Shown here piece by piece: positions 6,885 through 13,332 of a stretch of DNA of 64,000 bases. Source of the DNA: Brachybacterium subflavum (GTDB taxonomy: Bacteria; Actinomycetota; Actinomycetes; Actinomycetales; Dermabacteraceae); the NCBI RefSeq assembly GCF_009299795.1, contig NZ_VIGP01000004.1:62001-126000 (forward strand), in the 5' to 3' direction. Both the position numbers and the translations under genes were made by a program. Under the pieces are notes generated by a model. The model searched no databases and was not told the origin of the DNA. It was given only the letters and a program-made list of their open reading frames with translations. Position 1 is the first letter of the stretch. Each line of letters starts with the position of its first letter.

Positions 6885-7240
6885 CCGCACCCCAGCGACC
6901 GCCCCGCGACGCGATCCGCATCCGCGTCACCCCTAGCAACTCCGACGCCCTCCTCGTATGGGTCGACGCCAACGGCTTCCCGTACTTCATGCCGGAAGAC
7001 CCTGAGCTCTACCTGTCCCGCGACGGCCGTGTGCTCTACGGCGAGAAGTTTCTCGTGCGCCGCACACCCGGCGGCCCCCGGTGGACCGGGCAGACCCGCC
7101 CCGCCCGTCTCGACTACGCGGTCAATCGGGAGGGGACGGACCTCATCCGCAAGCCGTTCGCCTACCCCATCGTCCGGCCCCTCGAGGACTACGCCCCCGA
7201 GCTCGCCCAGAGGCTCGGACTCACGAAGGAGACCCGATGA
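6881..7240 (+). CDS. Hypothetical early protein (119 aa)
   Basis: The start is fixed by the GGAGG of the leader element. The sequence is beta-rich (IRIRVTPSNSDALLVWVDANGFPYFM, RVLYGEKFLVRRT) and ends in a helix APELAQRLGLTKETR. No family recognised. Its stop overlaps the next ATG. Confidence 0.6.
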   Translation: MTAPQRPPRDAIRIRVTPSNSDALLVWVDANGFPYFMPEDPELYLSRDGRVLYGEKFLVRRTPGGPRWTGQTRPARLDYAVNREGTDLIRKPFAYPIVRPLEDYAPELAQRLGLTKETR

Positions 7241-7506
7241 AGCTCGTATCCACCCTCTGCCTCGCCGCAGCATCCGTCTGCGCCCTCGCCGCGATCTGGT
7301 CGCCCTGGCACTGGCAGTCAGCCGCCACCGCCGTGCTGCTCATCCTCATCGCCGCGGGCCTCGCGGGCCAGCGCAAGCCCGACGACATCGAAGTGCACCT
7401 CCACCAGATGCACGAAATAACCCCCGAAGAACTCGCCGAAGAACTCGGGGCTCACGACCCCTCTGCCGGCAACCCCCGCGAGTTCGGGAAGAAGGCCGAC
7501 CAATGA
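7237..7506 (+). CDS. Small membrane protein (89 aa)
   Basis: ATGA-coupled. Two hydrophobic segments (about 5-22, TLCLAAASVCALAAI, and 28-43, AATAVLLILIAAGLAG) suggest a hairpin in the membrane. The polar tail contains ITPEELAEELGA. Function unknown. Confidence 0.6.
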   Translation: MKLVSTLCLAAASVCALAAIWSPWHWQSAATAVLLILIAAGLAGQRKPDDIEVHLHQMHEITPEELAEELGAHDPSAGNPREFGKKADQ

Positions 7507-7655
7507 TCTCCCTCCACCGCAAGACCCCGAAGCCCCACCCGAAGCCCCGCGCCCAATGGCTCGAGCTCGACGACAACGGCGAAGCCTGGTTCGTCGAACG
7601 AGCCAACGGCCTCGAGACCAGAACCCGACTCATCCCCGCCGACGAGGAGGACTGA
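7503..7655 (+). CDS. Small hypothetical protein (50 aa)
   Basis: ATGA overlap with the upstream gene. A basic, Pro-rich N-terminus (LHRKTPKPHPKPR) is followed by an acidic WLELDDNGEAWFVERANGLETRTRL beta-like stretch. No family recognised. Confidence 0.5.
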   Translation: MISLHRKTPKPHPKPRAQWLELDDNGEAWFVERANGLETRTRLIPADEED

Positions 7656-7885
7656 TGTTCCACCGGCTCTCCGCACGCGCACGCGACCTCTACCGCGACC
7701 TCATGGCCGAAGCGCTCCACACCTTCGCCGACACCATCCGCGACAACATCCCCGACCCCAACACCACCGGCGACCCCGTCGCCGACTCGTACCAGTGGGG
7801 CCAGATCGACGGCATTACCCGCGCAGCAACAGGCATCGACGCATGGGCCGACGCCATCACCGCAGACAAGGAGACAACGCGATGA
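7655..7885 (+). CDS. Small helical hypothetical protein (76 aa)
   Basis: Starts in a TGATG overlap. Amphipathic helices (RARDLYRDLMAEALHTFADTI) are followed by DSYQWGQIDGITRAATGIDAWADAI. No recognised domain or membrane segment. Confidence 0.55.
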   Translation: MFHRLSARARDLYRDLMAEALHTFADTIRDNIPDPNTTGDPVADSYQWGQIDGITRAATGIDAWADAITADKETTR

Positions 7886-8298
7886 GCAACGAGCGACTCA
7901 AGTCCTCGGCCGACGAGAAGATCCGGGACGCCTACGCGCGCGGCGATGAGCGCGCGAAGGGTCTCGCCATTACCCTCGCCAACCTCAAGGACGCACTCGA
8001 GGTACAGGAGGGCATGGTCGCCGGCCTCAAGGCCGGCATCACCAGGGACGCCCACCTGACCATCGGAGCACTCAGCAGCTGGGACATCGGCCGAACGGTC
8101 GCCTTCGAGTGGAAGGGGACCTACATGCGTGCACGGCTCGATTCGGTCCACGGTCACTACGACAGGATCATCGCCCGCAACCGCGAGCAGGGCATGGACT
8201 TCCGAGGTGGCCCCGCGAAGACGAGCGTCGACCTGGTCATCGGCGGGCACCACGTCGACCTCGTCGACCCCACGACGCCGTGCGAGGTGATCGCGTGA
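7882..8298 (+). CDS. Hypothetical early protein (138 aa)
   Basis: ATGA overlap. The N-terminal half is helical and charged. The C-terminal half is probably beta (WDIGRTVAFEWKGTYMRARL, VDLVIGGHHVDLVD). No family recognised. It ends in a GTGA overlap with the next gene. Confidence 0.55.
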   Translation: MSNERLKSSADEKIRDAYARGDERAKGLAITLANLKDALEVQEGMVAGLKAGITRDAHLTIGALSSWDIGRTVAFEWKGTYMRARLDSVHGHYDRIIARNREQGMDFRGGPAKTSVDLVIGGHHVDLVDPTTPCEVIA

Positions 8299-8741
8299 TC
8301 CGCGGAATGATCCACGAGATCGTCTGGCGGCTCCAGCATCCCCTCTGGGACTGGTACGCCGACCGGAAGCTGCGAGCTCTTGGCTACGGCGACCACGACC
8401 GCGAGACGTACCTCGCCGCGGCCGCCGACGAGTTCCATGTCGAGCAGGCCCGGCACTACCGCGCCGACGCCGGGCAGGCCGTGTGCATGCTCGCCGCCGC
8501 CGGCGTGGAGCCACGGGAGGCCCGCCGCTACCTCCGGGCGATCCGGGGACTCAGCCCCTGGAACGTGCGCGCAGCAACCGAGCTCATCGTCCGCTGTGTC
8601 GCACAGGGGCGCGCGACCTACGACGACTACGTGCGCCTCGTGGTCCTGTCCCCCGTCAACCGCGAGATCCCGAACGACGTCGACGACGTGCGCGCTGGGA
8701 AGGTCACGGGCGACGACCTCGTCTGGAGGCTCACGACATGA
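8295..8741 (+). CDS. Hypothetical early protein (148 aa)
   Basis: GTG 8295 overlaps the previous stop (GTGA), in keeping with neighbouring couplings; ATG 8307 is a less likely start. It is largely helical, with RETYLAAAADEFHVEQARHY, ARRYLRAIRGLSPWNVRAATELI and VNREIPNDVDDVRAG. Function unknown. Confidence 0.55.
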   Translation: MIRGMIHEIVWRLQHPLWDWYADRKLRALGYGDHDRETYLAAAADEFHVEQARHYRADAGQAVCMLAAAGVEPREARRYLRAIRGLSPWNVRAATELIVRCVAQGRATYDDYVRLVVLSPVNREIPNDVDDVRAGKVTGDDLVWRLTT

Positions 8742-9103
8742 CCGCCCTCTACCCCTGGCGCATCCCCGAGGACCATCCCGCCGTCCCGTTCGTCAGGCCC
8801 GGCGAGATCGCCTACTCGAGGACCCGGAAGACCCGCATCTACCGGTTCGACGGCACCTGGTGGTCCATCCAGCCAGACCCATCCGGCGGGGAGATCCGCA
8901 CCCGGTACCCGGATGGGCGGGCCGCGATGGTGGCGCTCGACGGGAGGAACCGGGAGAAGGCCCCGTTGCCTCCGACGATGACTGGCTTCCTCGCGGCCCT
9001 GCAGGAGCTCAACCACGACATGGCGAGCTTCGGCATCCGGGACATCCGGCACCTGCCCGGCCAGTGCCCACCCAGCACCCCCACGACGAAGGACTGCGAA
9101 TGA
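8738..9103 (+). CDS. Hypothetical early protein (121 aa)
   Basis: ATGA-coupled. A beta-rich N-terminal half (EIAYSRTRKTRIYRFDGTWWSIQPD) precedes a helical LAALQELNHDMASFGIRDIRHL. The last residues are Pro/Thr-rich. No known family. Confidence 0.55.
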   Translation: MTALYPWRIPEDHPAVPFVRPGEIAYSRTRKTRIYRFDGTWWSIQPDPSGGEIRTRYPDGRAAMVALDGRNREKAPLPPTMTGFLAALQELNHDMASFGIRDIRHLPGQCPPSTPTTKDCE

Positions 9104-9324
9104 CCCCGCTCGAGAAGCTCCACGAAGCCGTCCAGGAGTACATCCGCGCCGAGTTCGACGAACAGCTGATCGTCAACCACTTCGCACTCGCCGTGCACTC
9201 CATCAACATGCACACCGTCGAAGACGAAGACCACATCGCCACCGTCGGACGAGGCCCCGCACACGCCGTGCTCGGCCTCGCCCACATGCTCGTCGCCGAC
9301 TGCACCGAAGGGATCGAGGAATGA
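9100..9324 (+). CDS. Small hypothetical protein (74 aa)
   Basis: ATGA overlap. A helical protein with LEKLHEAVQEYIRAEFDEQLIVNHFALAV and AHAVLGLAHMLVADCTEG. Moderately hydrophobic but without a clear membrane span. Function unknown. Confidence 0.55.
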   Translation: MTPLEKLHEAVQEYIRAEFDEQLIVNHFALAVHSINMHTVEDEDHIATVGRGPAHAVLGLAHMLVADCTEGIEE

Positions 9325-9977
9325 CCGACGCCCAATCCGTGATCCGTGCTGTGAACCGGGCGGAGGAGGTGCACTTCATCCTCGAGGGGATGAAGCGGGT
9401 CAAACTCTCCCACCACGGCCCGACCGTCGACACCTCGGGGCCACCGAGCGCGCCCGTCAACCTCGGCATGCTCGACCTCGCCGAAGACATCCGCGCATCC
9501 CTGCAGGGCTGGTCCCAGCTCGTCAACGAAGAGCAGGGAGACCCCTACCCGAGAGACGAGACCACTGCACTCGCGCTGTTCCTGCGGCAGCACGCCATCT
9601 GGATCGCCGACGGGACATGGGCAACCGACATGGTCGAAGAGCTCGAGGGGATGAACCAGCGCGCCATCGGCATGCTCGGCATGCTCCCACGGCGCACCAA
9701 GATCCCCGAGCACTGCGAATGCGGGGCCGAGCAGTGGGTCTACCACGAGAGCGTGGCGTTCGTGCGATGCGCCGACGGGCACGTGGCATCACTGGCTGAC
9801 CACGCGTACGCCGCCGACACTGAGGGGTTCAGCGTCACCCAGGTAGCCCGCATCCTCGGCGTCTCCCGATCCACCATCGGGCGCATGATCGACCGAGGAG
9901 ACCTCCACGCCGAAGGGAGGCCACCCGTTGTCCCGCGACACGCCCTACAGCAATTCCGGGATGCACTTGCGTCATGA
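9321..9977 (+). CDS. Protein with zinc-ribbon-like and C-terminal HTH domains
   Basis: 218 residues, ATGA-coupled. The N-terminal two thirds are helical. HCECGAEQWVYHES...CADGH (about 130-155) resembles a short metal-binding ribbon. Residues about 170-215 (FSVTQVARILGVSRSTIGRMIDRGDLHAEG...VPRHALQQF) are a MerR/excisionase-type helix-turn-helix with the usual 'RGDL' wing. It is last in the early operon, so it may regulate late transcription or act in excision; this is inferred from position and fold only. Confidence 0.65.
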   Translation: MTDAQSVIRAVNRAEEVHFILEGMKRVKLSHHGPTVDTSGPPSAPVNLGMLDLAEDIRASLQGWSQLVNEEQGDPYPRDETTALALFLRQHAIWIADGTWATDMVEELEGMNQRAIGMLGMLPRRTKIPEHCECGAEQWVYHESVAFVRCADGHVASLADHAYAADTEGFSVTQVARILGVSRSTIGRMIDRGDLHAEGRPPVVPRHALQQFRDALAS

Positions 9978-9998
9978 CCAGGGCGGGCGGTACCTTGG

Positions 9999-10029
9999 GG
10001 TTACCTGGAATCAGTGCCTCCAGGTGACC
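9999..10029. repeat. Inverted repeat after the early operon
   Basis: GGTTACCTGGA (9999-10009) and TCCAGGTGACC (10019-10029) are complementary except at one position, separated by nine bases. They lie 22 bp after the gene with a helix-turn-helix. It could be an operator or a weak terminator; there is no T-tract. Confidence 0.45.
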
Positions 10030-10036
10030 GAACACC

Positions 10037-10067
10037 GAAGCCCCTGAGCCAACCGGCCGGGGGCTTC
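10037..10067 (+). terminator. Hairpin with TTGCATGCCCC tail
   Basis: GAAGCCCC (10037-10044) pairs with GGGGCTTC (10060-10067), followed by TTGCATGCCCC. This copy has the prophage hairpin-ATGCCC layout but no gene start after it, so it most likely ends the early transcript. Confidence 0.55.
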
Positions 10068-10153
10068 TTGCATGCCCCGGGTAGAGCACCCCATCCCCCG
10101 ATGCCGCTCCCCGGGCGCACCCCGGCCTGGGGCAGGCCCAGGGGTGCCAGCCA

Positions 10154-10193
10154 CCCCACCCCCACTCGAGAGACAACGAGCCCGGGGGTGGGG
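10154..10193. terminator. Large GC-rich hairpin between convergent genes
   Basis: CCCCACCCCC-A-CTCG (10154-10168) pairs with CGAG-CCC-GGGGGTGGGG (10177-10193). It lies between the end of the early operon and the end of the minus-strand coiled-coil gene, so it may terminate both. The U-tract is weak. Confidence 0.5.
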
Positions 10194-10214
10194 CCAGGCC
10201 CAGCCCCTACCGAA

Positions 10215-10742
10215 TCACGAGTGCTCGAGCGCCCAACGCGCAGACCGCAACAGTGCTCGCTCGTGCAGCGGCACTGGCTGACCATCTGCCTCGTACTTCG
10301 CGACACGCTCCTCGACCCGAATCAGGTTCACCCAAGCCATGTACGGATCCGGGCGCGACTGACCAGAAGCATCCACGCTTCCATCGGCCGCCAGATCCAC
10401 AGCGGCAACCGCGCGCACCACGGACGAGCCAGGCAGGACCGAAGTCGCAGCCGTCATCCCGTTCGCCACGCGCTCAAGACCGCGAGCCTCATGCGGAGTA
10501 GGAAGACCAAGACCAACACGCTTCGCACGCTCAACCATCTCGTCATGGTCGACATGCAGAGCATCAGCGCGCTCGAGCATCCATGAGCGCAGCGCCGCCT
10601 CCGCATCCGCCTCGCGTCGCTCAGCGATCTCAGCCTTCGCGCGATCCTGCTTCGCCTGCGCAGCCTCAGCACGCGCGTCAGCACGCTCAGCCATCGCATC
10701 AGTGCGCTCGAGCAAACGCGCCCGCCACTCCCTGTAGCCCAT
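10215..10742 (-). CDS. Hypothetical coiled-coil protein
   Basis: 175 residues; ATG 10742 is chosen because TATCCT lies six bases upstream, a leaderless-type start, and there is no Shine-Dalgarno. Residues about 10-75 are an uninterrupted Ala/Glu/Arg helix (RADARAEAAQAKQDRAKAEIAERRE). The rest includes VLPGSSVVRAVAAVDLAAD and YMAWVNLIRVEERVAKYE. It diverges from the HNH gene and shares its start region. Function unknown; regulatory or structural roles cannot be told apart. Confidence 0.6.
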   Translation of the reverse strand: MGYREWRARLLERTDAMAERADARAEAAQAKQDRAKAEIAERREADAEAALRSWMLERADALHVDHDEMVERAKRVGLGLPTPHEARGLERVANGMTAATSVLPGSSVVRAVAAVDLAADGSVDASGQSRPDPYMAWVNLIRVEERVAKYEADGQPVPLHERALLRSARWALEHS

Positions 10743-10748
10743 GCCCGG

Positions 10749-10754
10749 AGGATA
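10749..10754 (-). promoter_or_regulatory. TATCCT -10 element of a leaderless transcript
   Basis: TATCCT on the minus strand is followed by CCGGGC and the ATG of the coiled-coil gene. On the plus strand the same bases form the GGAGGATA that serves as ribosome binding site for the divergent HNH gene. Confidence 0.4.
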
Positions 10755-10757
10755 GCC

Positions 10758-11051
10758 GTGAACTGGACGGAACACCCGACCAACCGGCGAACCACACGAG
10801 CACAACAGACCGCATGGCGCAGACAGATCCTCACGCGCGACCCGCAATGCCAGATCCGCGGACCACGCTGCGAAGGTCGAGCCGTCGAAGCCGACCACAT
10901 CATCCCCGTCACCGAAGGCGGCGATGAGCTCGACCTCCGGAACGGCCAAGGCGCATGCCACCCCTGCCACAACGACAAGACCCAGGCCGAAGCACGCAGA
11001 GGCCAGGCCCGATGGAAGCGCAAGACGGAGCGCCACCCCGGCTTGAAGTAA
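10758..11051 (+). CDS. HNH homing-type endonuclease associated with packaging
   Basis: 97 residues from GTG 10758, preceded by CATGCCCGGAGGATAGCC, whose GGAGG is a strong ribosome binding site. The core CQIRGPRCEGRAVEADHIIPVTEGGDELDLRNGQGACHPCHNDK is a classic HNH domain with the ADHI His and two C-x2/x4-C zinc pairs. Such HNH proteins next to terminase are needed for cos cleavage in many phages. Here four divergently or separately controlled genes lie between it and TerS, which is unusual. Confidence 0.85.
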   Translation: MNWTEHPTNRRTTRAQQTAWRRQILTRDPQCQIRGPRCEGRAVEADHIIPVTEGGDELDLRNGQGACHPCHNDKTQAEARRGQARWKRKTERHPGLK

Positions 11052-11171
11052 ACGCGCAGGCGGGGGGCACATTCCCCTCCCCTCCCCCGTCCGAACGCGC
11101 GCCGGGGTCGCTAGTCCCTCGGATCCTGTACGGGTCTGGGCGGGTCTGGCGAGGGCTAGTGGCACAGCGAA
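11052..11171. other. Possible cos region (GC-rich)
   Basis: The 120 bases after HNH hold GGCGGGGGGCACATTCCCC and a following run of C-blocks, much like cohesive-end regions of actinophages, which lie close to HNH or TerS. The location is suggested by context only; the cut site cannot be read from sequence alone. Confidence 0.25.
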
Positions 11172-11200
11172 ACGCCCTCCACGTCGAGCGTGAAGGGCGT
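11172..11200 (-). terminator. Hairpin terminating the small minus-strand pair
   Basis: ACGCCCTCCACG (11172-11183) pairs with CGTGAAGGGCGT (11189-11200) apart from one mismatch. Read on the minus strand it lies ten bases past the stop of the 55-residue gene and is followed by TTTCGCT. Confidence 0.5.
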
Positions 11201-11209
11201 CTCTGGTGC

Positions 11210-11377
11210 CTACTTGGCGGTGTTCTGCTGGTGGATCCTCGCGGCCATGGCTCGGCTGAGTCCTGATGCTTCGGTGATCTCGTCCCAGGTGTGGCCGGCG
11301 GCGCGGGCCTCAGCGATCGCGTTGGCGCGGTCGCTGTTGAGTTCGCGCCACATGGCGAGTCGTATGAGTGGGTCCAT
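11210..11377 (-). CDS. Tiny helix-turn-helix-like protein (55 aa)
   Basis: ATG 11377 directly follows the stop of the 39-residue gene (TGAATG), so translation is coupled. The sequence AIAEARAAGHTWDEITEASGLSRAMAARIHQQ fits a single helix-turn-helix of the resolvase/HTH_23 kind (helix, GHTWDEI, then GLSRAMAAR as recognition helix). It may bind the palindrome in its own promoter. Too short for the usual sequence tools to call firmly. Confidence 0.55.
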   Translation of the reverse strand: MDPLIRLAMWRELNSDRANAIAEARAAGHTWDEITEASGLSRAMAARIHQQNTAK

Positions 11378-11497
11378 TCATCGCTCCTTGATCTTGCGGG
11401 CTGCGGTGTCGATCCCCCACATGATGATGGTGGTGAGGGCGGCGCGCACCTCTGCGGGGATGGGGTCGGTGGTCTGGGTGATGGCCTTGGTGGTCAT
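11378..11497 (-). CDS. Tiny hypothetical protein (39 aa)
   Basis: ATG 11497 follows AGGAGCGAACA. The peptide reads TTKAITQTTDPIPAEVRAALTTIIMWGIDTAARKIKER, one amphipathic helix with a hydrophobic centre. It is first in a two-gene operon ahead of the small HTH-like gene. It could be a leader peptide or a partner of that protein; function unknown. Confidence 0.45.
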   Translation of the reverse strand: MTTKAITQTTDPIPAEVRAALTTIIMWGIDTAARKIKER

Positions 11498-11512
11498 TGT
11501 TCGCTCCTGGAC

Positions 11513-11562
11513 TTGCTCTGTACTGCTGTCTACATAGTAGACTCTCTGTCACGAGTGCACAA
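11513..11562. promoter_or_regulatory. Divergent promoters sharing a perfect palindrome
   Basis: The minus strand has TTGTGC (11557-11562), 17 bases, then TACTAT (11534-11539), a near-consensus sigma-70 promoter for the two tiny genes. The plus strand has TTGCTC (11513-11518), 16 bases, then TAGTAG (11535-11540) for the PAPS-reductase-like gene. Both -10 elements fall in the 15-bp palindrome GTCTACATAGTAGAC (11528-11542), a strong operator candidate that would control both directions. Confidence 0.6.
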
Positions 11563-11587
11563 GCACTTTGGCGAGAGAGGATGTCTA

Positions 11588-12307
11588 GTGACTACCACCA
11601 TCAAGGGCCAGCCGACCTCTGAGGAAGTCCGTGCGCGCCTGAGGGCTGAGGGCCGCACGGTCCTCGTTGCCTACTCGGGCGGCAAGGACGCAATCGCCGC
11701 CACTCTGGCACTGCTCGAGGCCGACATCGACTTCGAGCTCGCGCACCTCTACTTGGTGCCTGGGCGAGAGCCGGGGAAGGCGCTCGACTTCGTCGAAGAG
11801 GGTCTCGAGTACGCCGAGCGGCGGCTGGGGAAGCGAGTGCACCGGTATCCGCACCCTTCGTTCTACCGGATGCTGCACGCCCGGGTGTTTCAGCCGTTCG
11901 ATCGCCTCGAGGCCCTGGCGGCGATGGCTCTCCCCCGCCCGTCGCACCAGCAGGCGTGGGCGATGATCCGGGAGGATCTGGATCTGCCGACGGACACGTG
12001 GTGCGCTGATGGAGTGCGCGCCGCGGACTCTCCGTACAGGCGTGCGTCGATGGTCACTCACGGCGTGATGAAGCCGAGCACGCTCAAGGTCTCCCCGATC
12101 GCCGACTGGGTGAAGGCGGACTGGTCGGCGTGTCTCGATCGGCACTCGTGGGAGTTGCCGGCGGACTACGAGATGTTCGGCCGGTCGTTCGATGGCATCG
12201 ACTACCGGTTCCTCGAGCCGATGTCGCGGCTGAGGCCCGATGAGTACGAGCGAGTCCTCGACTGGTTCCCGCTCGCGGACTTGGAGCTGTTCCGTCATGG
12301 CCTTTGA
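11588..12307 (+). CDS. PAPS-reductase-like adenine nucleotide alpha-hydrolase
   Basis: 239 residues from GTG 11588. VLVAYSGGKDAIAATLALL carries the SGGKD pyrophosphate-binding loop of the ATP-PPase/PAPS reductase superfamily. WCADGVRAADSPYRRAS and KVSPIADWVKADW match the later substrate-loop regions. Relatives reduce PAPS, activate tRNA bases, or, like DndC, add sulfur to DNA. The C-terminal Cys of true PAPS reductases (ECGLH) is absent, so sulfate reduction is unlikely. It lies between HNH and TerS under its own divergent promoter, an accessory insertion. Substrate unknown. Confidence 0.7.
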   Translation: MTTTIKGQPTSEEVRARLRAEGRTVLVAYSGGKDAIAATLALLEADIDFELAHLYLVPGREPGKALDFVEEGLEYAERRLGKRVHRYPHPSFYRMLHARVFQPFDRLEALAAMALPRPSHQQAWAMIREDLDLPTDTWCADGVRAADSPYRRASMVTHGVMKPSTLKVSPIADWVKADWSACLDRHSWELPADYEMFGRSFDGIDYRFLEPMSRLRPDEYERVLDWFPLADLELFRHGL

Positions 12308-12650
12308 GATGAAGAACAGCGAGTTCCAAGTCGGCGGGGCCGGTTTCATCGCGGGACATCGCCCCGTGGATACTCTCGCTGGTGTCGAGCCCTCCGACAG
12401 TCTCGAGGCAGCAGCGGCTTCTGAGGTTGCTGCGATCGAGTCGGCATACGTCACCCGCCGCCGGGACGAGGATCGTCGCAAGCGGGACGCGACCGATTCG
12501 GAGTACTGGTTCGCGGTGGCGTTCTCATCTCGCGCCGAGAAGGAGTCGTTCCTTCGTGCGATCGGCGCTGACCCTGACGTGTACGGCGACAAATACTTGA
12601 GCGGGCCTGCTCTGGCGGCCCTTCTCGGCGTGGAGGTGGACGGTGGCTAA
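12297..12650 (+). CDS. Hypothetical protein following the PAPS-reductase-like gene (117 aa)
   Basis: Overlaps the end of the previous gene by 11 bases. The middle (AESAYVTRRRDEDRRKRDATDSEYWFAVAFSSRAEKESFLRAIG) contains an 'EYWFAV.F.SR.EK..FL' segment seen in small proteins beside PAPS-reductase-like genes in actinophages, so the two may act together. This is an inference from adjacency. Confidence 0.55.
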   Translation: MAFEMKNSEFQVGGAGFIAGHRPVDTLAGVEPSDSLEAAAASEVAAIESAYVTRRRDEDRRKRDATDSEYWFAVAFSSRAEKESFLRAIGADPDVYGDKYLSGPALAALLGVEVDGG

Positions 12651-12843
12651 GAAGAAGGCGTTCAAGGGATTCAACCTGATGAGCAAGCCGATCACGGCCG
12701 AGAGTACGCGCAAGACTGCCGCACACAGTGCAGGCATGGAAGCCACCTACAAGGTCATGGCTCGCGGCGGCAGCGGCACCGCACAGAATGCCGCATACAC
12801 CAGGGCCTACAACGCCGCCATGTCCAGTTCCAGCGGTTCCTAG
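12643..12843 (+). CDS. Small basic hypothetical protein (66 aa)
   Basis: GTG 12643 is preceded by GGAGGTGGAC. The N-terminus is basic (KKKAFKGFNLMSK), followed by Ser/Ala/Gly-rich low complexity (RGGSGTAQNAAYTRAYNAAMSSSS). Third gene of the accessory unit ahead of terminase. No family recognised. Confidence 0.5.
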   Translation: MAKKKAFKGFNLMSKPITAESTRKTAAHSAGMEATYKVMARGGSGTAQNAAYTRAYNAAMSSSSGS

Positions 12844-12859
12844 AGTTCGGAGGTGAGTC

Positions 12860-13312
12860 ATGGCGGGACGAGGACCTGCACCGAAGGATCCGTCGAAGCG
12901 GGCGCGGCGCAATGCCGACCCATCGCCGACGACAATCCTCCGGTTCGAGGAGTCAGAGCAACCGGATCTGCCGGAGGCGCTGTCGTGGCCGGATGAGACT
13001 CGCGAGTGGTGGGCGATGTGGCGGGATTCGCCGCAGGCTGAGCACTTCGGATCGACCGACTGGTCGTTCCTGCTCGACACGGCGATTCTCCACGCTCAGC
13101 TGTGGGGGAACGGCGATACGTCGGCGCTCGGCGAGCTCCGTATCCGCGTCGCGAAGTTCGGGGCGACCCCCGAAGACCGCGCGCGACTCCGCATGCAGTT
13201 CGCGGACGCGGATGCCGCGGATTCGAAGCGCAAGCCCGCAGGTGAGTCTGCCCGCGAGCGCCGGGGCCAGATCAAGGTGCTGCGGCCGGATCAGAGGGCC
13301 TCTGGGGAGTGA
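12860..13312 (+). CDS. Terminase small subunit
   Basis: 150 residues; ATG follows GGAGGTGAGTC. The opening GRGPAPKDPSKRARRNADP is the standard N-terminus of actinophage P27-type small terminases ('GRGP.PK.....RRN'). LPEALSWPDETREWWAMWRDSP and the helical C-terminal half fit as well. It recognises phage DNA and recruits the large subunit encoded next. Confidence 0.8.
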   Translation: MAGRGPAPKDPSKRARRNADPSPTTILRFEESEQPDLPEALSWPDETREWWAMWRDSPQAEHFGSTDWSFLLDTAILHAQLWGNGDTSALGELRIRVAKFGATPEDRARLRMQFADADAADSKRKPAGESARERRGQIKVLRPDQRASGE

Positions 13313-13332
13313 CTGATCGGGGGTGACCGCGG

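Noticed and set aside
11588-12307. PAPS-reductase-like gene as host sulfate assimilation
   Set aside because: No reductase C-terminal Cys motif and no sulfate genes nearby; it lies in the middle of phage packaging genes.
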